Source: Nitrososphaeria archaeon
Lineage (GTDB): Archaea > Thermoproteota > Nitrososphaeria > JACIWG01
Direction of reading: 5' to 3'
Assembly: GCA_029776125.1 (NCBI GenBank)
Contig: JARVJS010000079.1
Coordinates: forward strand, 1 to 37,797
DNA length: 37,797 bases
Positions 17,840 to 23,480 of this stretch are shown one piece after another. The first letter of the stretch is position 1, and each line of letters opens with the position of its first letter. The notes beneath the pieces are model-generated. The model did no database searches. It saw nothing but the letters and a program-made list of their open reading frames with translations, and was not told the DNA's origin. A program made the position numbers and the translations under genes.

Positions 17840-19118
17840 AAGGTATTATGCCAAAGAAGTATCTAACCTATCAGAGGGAACAGTAAGCATTGTAAGGGGA
17901 TGGGTGGAAGATATTAGGCCTTTAGGAAAACTTACTTTTATTACAGTAAGAGATAGGACAGGTTTAGCTCAGATAGTATTAAACAAGAATATCGTCGGCG
18001 ATGAAACCTTTAAGTTAGGAGAAAACCTTTCAAGACAGAGTATAATAGAGGTGCTAGGAAAAGTTCAGAAGAGCAAGTCACAGAATGTGCCGATGGAGAT
18101 CCTTGCTGAAAAACTTGTAGTACTTTCTAGATCGAAACCACCCTTTCCAATAGATCCAACAGGCAGAGTCTTCTCAAGCCTAGATAAAAGGTTGGACGCA
18201 AGAGCGTTAGACCTAAGAAATCCTCAAGTAATGGCAATATTTAAGATAAGGCACACAGTCTTGAAATCAATAAGAGAAACATTCTATAATCTAGGATTTA
18301 TTGAAGTAAATACACCAAAGATAATAGGTCAAGCAGCAGAAGGAGGAGCAAATCTATTTAAGTTATCATATTTTGAAAAGAAAGCATATCTTGCGCAGAG
18401 TCCCCAACTCTATAAAGAACAGCTAACAATGTCTCTTGAAAAGGTTTTTGAGATAGCACAATACTTTAGGGCAGAGAAGTCTAATACATTAAGACACGTT
18501 TGTGAATTCACAAGTCTAGACATGGAGGCAGCATACATGGACGAATTTGATGTTATGGACGTAGCAGAAGAGGTAGTATACAATGTTATAAAAGATGTTG
18601 AAAAAGAGAATGCTGAAGAAATAGAGATTTTGAAAGTTAAACTGCCAAAAATTGAAAGACCGTTTAAAAGAATATCCTATACTGAGGCGATAGAAAAGCT
18701 TAAAGAGAAGGAGAGCATAGAATGGGGTGAAGACCTACAGACAAAGGATTTAAGAATTCTTGGAAGAATCTTTAAAGAATTCTATTTCATATACCATTGG
18801 CCCCTTGCAATAAAACCATTTTATATCGAAAGATTAGATGATAAACTTTCAAAATCATTTGACCTAATGTACGGTTATCTTGAACTTGCATCAGGAGGAA
18901 AAAGAGTCAGCAGTAGAGAAGAGTTAGAAAGAAGACTTATAGAACAGGAACTTGACCCAAAAGACTTTGAATACCACCTTAAAGCCTTCGATTATGGAAT
19001 GCCACCCCATTCTGGATGGGGACTTGGTGTGGACAGACTTCTAATGGTAGTGACAGGAAGAAACAATATTAGAGAAACTATCCTCTATCCAAGAGACCCG
19101 AAAAGGCTTGTTCCATAA
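17817..19118 (+). CDS. aspS: Aspartyl-tRNA synthetase, archaeal type
   Basis: A 434-residue class IIb aminoacyl-tRNA synthetase. The N-terminal OB-fold (about 1-105, with VSIVRGWVEDIRPLG) binds the anticodon. The catalytic part has motif 2 (FRAEKSNTLRH, with the later EFTSLDMEAAY) and motif 3 (GWGLGVDRLLM). The short archaeal form lacks the bacterial GAD insertion. Archaeal enzymes can be Asp-specific or also charge tRNA-Asn; I cannot tell which by eye, and no asnS or gatCAB lies in the window. The start overlaps the upstream gene by 23 bases, implying coupling. ATG at 17817 is preferred to TTG at 17811. The tRNA-Asp gene is about 5.5 kb away. Confidence 0.97.
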   Translation: MNVDKQFKRYYAKEVSNLSEGTVSIVRGWVEDIRPLGKLTFITVRDRTGLAQIVLNKNIVGDETFKLGENLSRQSIIEVLGKVQKSKSQNVPMEILAEKLVVLSRSKPPFPIDPTGRVFSSLDKRLDARALDLRNPQVMAIFKIRHTVLKSIRETFYNLGFIEVNTPKIIGQAAEGGANLFKLSYFEKKAYLAQSPQLYKEQLTMSLEKVFEIAQYFRAEKSNTLRHVCEFTSLDMEAAYMDEFDVMDVAEEVVYNVIKDVEKENAEEIEILKVKLPKIERPFKRISYTEAIEKLKEKESIEWGEDLQTKDLRILGRIFKEFYFIYHWPLAIKPFYIERLDDKLSKSFDLMYGYLELASGGKRVSSREELERRLIEQELDPKDFEYHLKAFDYGMPPHSGWGLGVDRLLMVVTGRNNIRETILYPRDPKRLVP

Positions 19119-19121
19119 AGA

Positions 19122-20303
19122 TTATAGTGCTTTAAAGTTTTCAGTCCACGTGATATAGGCTCTTAACATTTCTTGCGAAACACTAGGACGTCTATACCTT
19201 AAAACTTCCTTGAAATCTTGCATCCTAATCTCACGAGGTTGAGCATTTTTATCTACAGCAGCACCAGATTCAAAAAGTTCCGATACAACCCTAAGTTGCA
19301 CGGACTGACATATGTCACGAATATCACTGCCAGAATAGCCTTCAGTAAGCTTAGCAAGCTGATTCAAGTCAACAGAAGAATCCAGCTTTAAAGGTGCAGT
19401 ATAAAGTTTAAACATTTCAAGTCGAGCCCTAAGATCAGGAAGTGGAACATATATTCTCTTCTGAAAACGTCTCAAAAAGGGTGAATCAAGAGACCAAGGT
19501 TTATTCGTTGCACCTATAACATAAAGTTGTAGAGTTTTACCTTTATCCATTATACCATCCATTTCCTTCAAAAACTGGTTCCTAACTCTAACCTCTCCAC
19601 CGACCTCTTGAGAACGAGTACCCAAAAGGGAGTCTAATTCATCAATAAATATTATTACGGGGCCATTATCGTCCAAAAGCCTTCTAGCATAACTGAAGAG
19701 CTTAGAAACATTCTTTTCCGCCTCACCAAGCCATTTAGACATTATGGAGGCAGCGTCTACAGTTATAAAATAGCCTTCTATCTCACTAGCCGCTGCAGCA
19801 GCCAACATGGTCTTACCACATCCGGGGGGGCCATACAAGAGTATACCTCTAGGCCAACCCAATGGGAATAAGTCAGGCCTTTTCACTGGAAAGATTATGG
19901 ACTCCTTTATAGCCTTCTTTGCATCATCTAATCCTATAACTTCTTCCCACCTAACATTAGGCTTCTCCTTCATAACAAGGTCATCGAACGTTGCCTTTAG
20001 AGTTTCAACTCCCTTTGAAGCCTGAACAGTTTGAGTTACTGGATTATCTGAGCCATCGGATGAAGTGGAACCTCTTGCAGCCTGTAAAGCTTTAACACGC
20101 TCCTGATAGGCTGCAGCACGCTCCAAATACATTTTATTCAGCTTATAGTCTGGATAAAGTTGAGCCAATTTTATCAATGTGGCAATAGCCTTTTGATAGT
20201 ATGTTATGGCAGTAGCATAAGAGCCTTGAGAATCCATTTTAATAGCTTGTGAGGCATAATAGTATGCTGATTCTTCAAGCTCTTTAGCAGCCTGATAACT
20301 CAA
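19122..20303 (-). CDS. cdvC: CdvC, Vps4-type AAA ATPase for ESCRT-III disassembly
   Basis: A 393-residue Vps4 homologue that remodels ESCRT-III polymers at the division neck. The N-terminal MIT domain (about 1-75) is three helices, including YYQKAIATLIKLAQLYPD, and would bind motifs in the ESCRT-III tails. After a Ser/Gln-rich linker comes the AAA domain: Walker A GPPGCGKT (158-165), a pore loop MSKWLGEAEK (188-197), Walker B VIIFIDELD (216-224) and Arg fingers LRR (277-279). The C-terminal helix and Vps4-specific region are complete. The start is TTG, two bases after cdvB, so the two are coupled. It is third in the leftward Cdv operon and convergent with aspS with a three-base gap. Confidence 0.96.
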   Translation of the reverse strand: MSYQAAKELEESAYYYASQAIKMDSQGSYATAITYYQKAIATLIKLAQLYPDYKLNKMYLERAAAYQERVKALQAARGSTSSDGSDNPVTQTVQASKGVETLKATFDDLVMKEKPNVRWEEVIGLDDAKKAIKESIIFPVKRPDLFPLGWPRGILLYGPPGCGKTMLAAAAASEIEGYFITVDAASIMSKWLGEAEKNVSKLFSYARRLLDDNGPVIIFIDELDSLLGTRSQEVGGEVRVRNQFLKEMDGIMDKGKTLQLYVIGATNKPWSLDSPFLRRFQKRIYVPLPDLRARLEMFKLYTAPLKLDSSVDLNQLAKLTEGYSGSDIRDICQSVQLRVVSELFESGAAVDKNAQPREIRMQDFKEVLRYRRPSVSQEMLRAYITWTENFKAL

Positions 20304-20305
20304 AC

Positions 20306-21142
20306 CTATCCAACCTCCTCGATGTGGATCTTACCAGAGGCCGCAAGCCTAAATATTGATTGCTCAACCTTGTCAACAGGAACACCCAAAGAGGAAGCGA
20401 TTTCAACAACATTATATGAGCCTTTAATTCTAATTTGTTCTAAAACACGATTATCCAACACAGCCTGCTCAGGATTTGGAGGGGGAGCATTTAATAGTGT
20501 AGCCTTAAAAGGTTCCTCCTCGTCATCGCCAGAAGCAAGCAAAGCAATATTCTGTATCCTTTCAAAAGAAGGCTCACCCTGCAAAGATTCTGGAAGAGGC
20601 TCTTCAAGAGAACTTATCTTTTCCTCAACATATCTTTTTGCAGACTCAAGAATTTCTTCACCACCACTAACATCCAATACAATAGAACTGTCTGGAGTAA
20701 TCTGCTGAAGACTTGACATAGTTTCAACAAGAACATCATTAATCTCCTTCATCGTACTTTCAAGCTGAGGCATTATACTGCTTAATTCTTCACCTATCTT
20801 TTTAACAACCTTAAATGCAGAGGAAACCTGCATAATAATGTCGCCAGTATCACATATGCTCTCTAACCTAATAGAAATCTGTGTAAGTGCAAGCTCACTC
20901 ATTGTAACAACCTTAATAACACGTTTTATTTCAGCATGCTCAGTAGCATAAACTTTTGCCCTAACCCTATCCTTAGCTTCCAAAGCCTTAACAGTCAAAT
21001 TAAAAAGCTTATCCTTTCTACTTTCAAGACGCCTCTTAATATTATCAAGCTCCCTCCTATGAAATTCTATACTTCTAATAGATTCAAGAATACGATCTCT
21101 CAGAGGTTTATCTTCATTTACCTTCCAAAACCTCCAACTCAA
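20306..21142 (-). CDS. cdvB: CdvB, ESCRT-III protein with C-terminal winged helix
   Basis: A 278-residue Snf7/ESCRT-III protein. The helical core (about 15-170) has the charged alpha1-alpha2 hairpin and the region DRVRAKVYATEHAEIKRV typical of archaeal CdvB. A flexible acidic tail contains a proline-rich LLNAPPPNPEQ stretch, resembling MIM2 motifs that bind the Vps4 MIT domain. The last 50 residues (VLEQIRIKGSYNVVEIA, then SSLGVPVDKVEQSIFRL) form a winged helix, as in Sulfolobus CdvB, where it contacts CdvA. TTG at 21142 is chosen because GGTGAT lies four bases before it; TTG at 21154 adds four residues. It lies just downstream of a hairpin with a T run. Confidence 0.95.
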   Translation of the reverse strand: MSWRFWKVNEDKPLRDRILESIRSIEFHRRELDNIKRRLESRKDKLFNLTVKALEAKDRVRAKVYATEHAEIKRVIKVVTMSELALTQISIRLESICDTGDIIMQVSSAFKVVKKIGEELSSIMPQLESTMKEINDVLVETMSSLQQITPDSSIVLDVSGGEEILESAKRYVEEKISSLEEPLPESLQGEPSFERIQNIALLASGDDEEEPFKATLLNAPPPNPEQAVLDNRVLEQIRIKGSYNVVEIASSLGVPVDKVEQSIFRLAASGKIHIEEVG

Positions 21143-21152
21143 AACAATCACC

Positions 21153-21217
21153 AAAAAAATTTTTGATGAAGACGGTTACCCAAACCTGGGAGCCCAGGTT
21201 TAAGCAAACCGTCTTCA
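21153..21217 (-). terminator. Compound hairpin plus T7 run between the two ESCRT-III genes
   Basis: Two nested inverted repeats occupy the gap. The outer arms TGAAGACGGTT (21167-21177) and AACCGTCTTCA (21207-21217) pair over 11 bases. The inner arms AAACCTGGG (21182-21190) and CCCAGGTTT (21193-21201) pair over nine around two bases. On the transcribed strand the hairpin is followed after a few bases by seven T (21159-21153), then at once by the cdvB ribosome-binding site. The form is that of an intrinsic terminator or attenuator that could leave excess message for the first gene. An RNA-processing or stability element is the alternative. Confidence 0.65.
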
Positions 21218-21227
21218 ACCCTCAAAT

Positions 21228-21866
21228 TTAAGTGAAGGCGGATTCTCCTGTTGGAACACCAGTTGGAAGTTCTGGGAATCTTTCTTTCATTCTCTGTTCA
21301 GCTACAGCTGAAGCTTCAGCCAGGATCTTTTCAGCATCTTCATTGGCTGCCTCAAAGTTTAATGTTGTACCACTGACCTGGCCAGCGTCAACTAGTATAC
21401 TGCTCAGTAGACTACTTATTTCGTTAATTTCTCTTTCAGCCTCAGGTAATACACTTATTATTCCAGATTTAACACTCCTAATTACGGCCATTGCAGGAGC
21501 CAATGTTACAACTATGTCTCCAAGTTCTGTTACAGTGTTAAGCCTAAGCACAATCTGTTCTAGAGCAAGCTTTGATGAAGTAACCATCCTAAGCATCTTT
21601 CTAATTTCAGCAAGCTCATTAGCAAACACACTGGCATGTTGAGTATCATGCTTTTGAATTGATGAGACAACCTTGTTAAAGATAGCGGCATCCCTCTCCT
21701 TCAACTTTGTAGCCATTGCATCGAGTCTAGCTATTTGAGTCTGTATAGCACGTATAGCATCTTCAAGCCTTGGCTTTAGTGGACCAGAAGGCCTTATAGC
21801 CTCTCTAACCCTATCACCCATTCCAGGTTTCTGTTCCTTAACCCACTTTTCTTCAAACTTAGACAT
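21228..21866 (-). CDS. Short ESCRT-III (CdvB-like) protein, first gene of the Cdv operon
   Basis: A 212-residue ESCRT-III protein like Sulfolobus CdvB1/B2. The core helices are clear: a basic first helix (LKPRLEDAIRAIQTQIARLD), then SIQKHDTQHASVFANELAEIRKM (shown in part) and an acidic later part. It has no C-terminal winged helix. The tail ends with EQRMKERFPELPTGVPTG, which could be a MIT-interacting motif for CdvC. It occupies the place that cdvA has in crenarchaeal cdvABC operons, but it has no PRC-barrel domain and is not CdvA. It is divergent from the TrmB-like regulator, and separated from cdvB by the hairpin, so it may be made in excess over CdvB. Confidence 0.93.
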   Translation of the reverse strand: MSKFEEKWVKEQKPGMGDRVREAIRPSGPLKPRLEDAIRAIQTQIARLDAMATKLKERDAAIFNKVVSSIQKHDTQHASVFANELAEIRKMLRMVTSSKLALEQIVLRLNTVTELGDIVVTLAPAMAVIRSVKSGIISVLPEAEREINEISSLLSSILVDAGQVSGTTLNFEAANEDAEKILAEASAVAEQRMKERFPELPTGVPTGESAFT

Positions 21867-21915
21867 TTTTTACCACTGGGTCTTAATCTTCAGACATTCT
21901 CCTATTATTTTGTAT

Positions 21916-21959
21916 GTTACTGAAGAAAAAGTAACCTTGGTGACAGGTGATAAGGTTAC
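21916..21959. promoter_or_regulatory. Overlapping inverted repeats in the cdv/regulator divergent promoter
   Basis: Three GTTAC/GTAAC half-sites form two overlapping palindromes. GTTACT (21916-21921) pairs with AGTAAC (21930-21935) across eight bases, and GTAACCTT (21931-21938) pairs with AAGGTTAC (21952-21959) across thirteen. The second ends at the base before the regulator's ATG, and its loop holds the ribosome-binding site AGGTGAT (21945-21951). An AT-rich TATTATTTTGTA (21904-21915) beside them could serve as TATA for either direction. The core TACT-N8-AGTA recalls reported TrmB operators in haloarchaea. Operator function is inferred. Confidence 0.6.
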
Positions 21960-23165
21960 ATGATAGGATCAAATGACGAGTATATTTCGTTACAGGAGTT
22001 TGGGTTAAGCGAGTATGAGTCAAAAGTTTACACAACACTCTTAAAAAACGGTAGAATGAAGGTTAAGGATATCTCACTGAAGTCTGGAGTTCCTAGAACA
22101 AAAGCATATGGTGTTGTAAAGTCTTTGTCAGAAAAGGGACTTGTAGAATTTTCAGGAAAAGAGCCACTATACTGTGTACCAGTACCGCCAGAAGAAGTCC
22201 TATCAAAAAGGCTAGAGGATGAAAAGAAGAGGTTTAAGAAGATGGTTTTAGTTTACAAAAAACTTGAGGAGCTAAAAAATGAGACAAAGCTTCCAACAGA
22301 TATTGAAGAAAGAAAGTATACAGTATACAGTATGAGAACATTCCAAAAAAGGTTGAAGGAAATATTAGAAAATACTTCAAAAAACGTTTACGCGTGCCTA
22401 AACTGGTGGGGACTAAACGTACTCTCAGAACACGTAGAGAAAATAAACATTCTTTCAAAGGAAGCGAACGTGAAAATTATTGTAGGATTATATAATGACG
22501 ACAAGATTATAGAAAAATTTGATTCAACAATAGACATTAGAGTCACTGGAAAAAGCATTGACGTAAACATAATATTATTTGATGAGAAAACAACAGTACT
22601 GTTGGAAGAATCTGGAAAAATAACTGAAATAAATAACATGGAAGTATGCAAACTTGCAAAAGAGATTATTATAGAGAAGTATTATAAGAAATCACTTTCA
22701 TGGAAAAAGGCTTATCAGATAATACAATTGGGAGGAGAGGACTTGATAACATTATATTCTGGAGAAGAAAAGGTTTATGAAGCATTTGTTCAAGCAGTCG
22801 CAGAAACAGTATTCGACGAAGAGAAAGTTTATCAGATAGGGGAAAGATTTGTAGAAAACCTTACAATGATGCTTCAGCTAGACCTATTCAACAAGGGATT
22901 CGAGGTACAGCAACCAATAATTTCAGCACTAATTTCAGAAAGCCTTGGAAAAGATTCTACAACAAGATTCGATCAGCTAACAAGACTATACACTCTCGAA
23001 GCACCGATGGCGTCAAAAGGTCTACCGGCAACAGTCTGGTTCTTTGCACTAGCAGGATCGGCAAAAAGAAGTGAAATGACATTTAAGATACTGCAGAACA
23101 CTGGAATACAGGCTGAAGGAAAACATATTATACAGGCGAAGATAGAGAAAAAACCATTAACCTAA
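21960..23165 (+). CDS. TrmB-family transcriptional regulator divergent from the cdv operon
   Basis: A 401-residue regulator. The N-terminal winged helix (about 10-72: LQEFGLSEYESKVYTTLL, ISLKSGVPRTKAYGVVKSL) is the TrmB DNA-binding domain. A short coiled coil (75-110) leads to the TrmB middle domain (about 115-245), a phospholipase D-like fold with YACLNWWGLN and VKIIVGLYND. TrmB proteins usually bind sugars in a C-terminal domain; here residues 250-401 form a different helical domain that I do not recognise. The ATG follows AGGTGAT at a good distance. The position suggests control of itself and the cell-division genes, but no direct evidence shows the target or ligand. Confidence 0.85.
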   Translation: MIGSNDEYISLQEFGLSEYESKVYTTLLKNGRMKVKDISLKSGVPRTKAYGVVKSLSEKGLVEFSGKEPLYCVPVPPEEVLSKRLEDEKKRFKKMVLVYKKLEELKNETKLPTDIEERKYTVYSMRTFQKRLKEILENTSKNVYACLNWWGLNVLSEHVEKINILSKEANVKIIVGLYNDDKIIEKFDSTIDIRVTGKSIDVNIILFDEKTTVLLEESGKITEINNMEVCKLAKEIIIEKYYKKSLSWKKAYQIIQLGGEDLITLYSGEEKVYEAFVQAVAETVFDEEKVYQIGERFVENLTMMLQLDLFNKGFEVQQPIISALISESLGKDSTTRFDQLTRLYTLEAPMASKGLPATVWFFALAGSAKRSEMTFKILQNTGIQAEGKHIIQAKIEKKPLT

Positions 23166-23381
23166 CTACTTTGAAAGATAAGACCATAATATAATCGTAA
23201 CGTCCATTATAAGAGCGCCAGCAATGCCTGAAAGAAATGCTCCAGCAATCTTTGGGTCACTAAAAAGTTGAGGCAATACTGTGGCGAGAAAATCTATCAA
23301 GGAGGGGGAAACAAGGTACGCGATAAAACCTATAGCAAACCCGAGAAGCGTGAAACCAGCTAATATGGTAAACCTACCCAT
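23166..23381 (-). CDS. Small two-span membrane protein
   Basis: A 71-residue protein with two hydrophobic segments: residues 5-24 (ILAGFTLLGFAIGFIAYLV) and 46-67 (AGAFLSGIAGALIMDVTIIL). Between them is a loop with FLATVLPQLFSDPKIAG. Small residues (Gly, Ala) are spaced as in helices that pack tightly. I recognise no family. Its stop abuts the stop of the TrmB-like gene, and it lies upstream of nothing on the same strand but the cdv locus beyond that gene. It could be a surface or division accessory protein, but nothing shows this. It begins after the S-layer-like gene's terminator, so it probably has its own promoter. Confidence 0.65.
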   Translation of the reverse strand: MGRFTILAGFTLLGFAIGFIAYLVSPSLIDFLATVLPQLFSDPKIAGAFLSGIAGALIMDVTIILWSYLSK

Positions 23382-23430
23382 ATATTACACCATCTTCTGG
23401 TATGAGAAAATAATATATAAAATTTTATTG

Positions 23431-23480
23431 GCAAAAAATAAAAAATTGTGGGTGAAGGCTACCCTTCTATGATAGCCTTC
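23431..23480 (-). terminator. Terminator of the S-layer-like gene
   Basis: On the minus strand GAAGGCTA (23480-23473) and TAGCCTTC (23461-23454) form an eight-base stem that spans the stop codon. About six bases later comes a T-rich tract, TTTTTTATTTTTT within 23447-23432. A hairpin followed by a T-rich stretch fits a strong transcription stop for a highly expressed gene. Confidence 0.6.

Noticed and set aside
21228-21866. The first Cdv gene as cdvA
   Set aside because: It lacks a PRC-barrel start and shows the ESCRT-III helical core; it is a CdvB paralogue.
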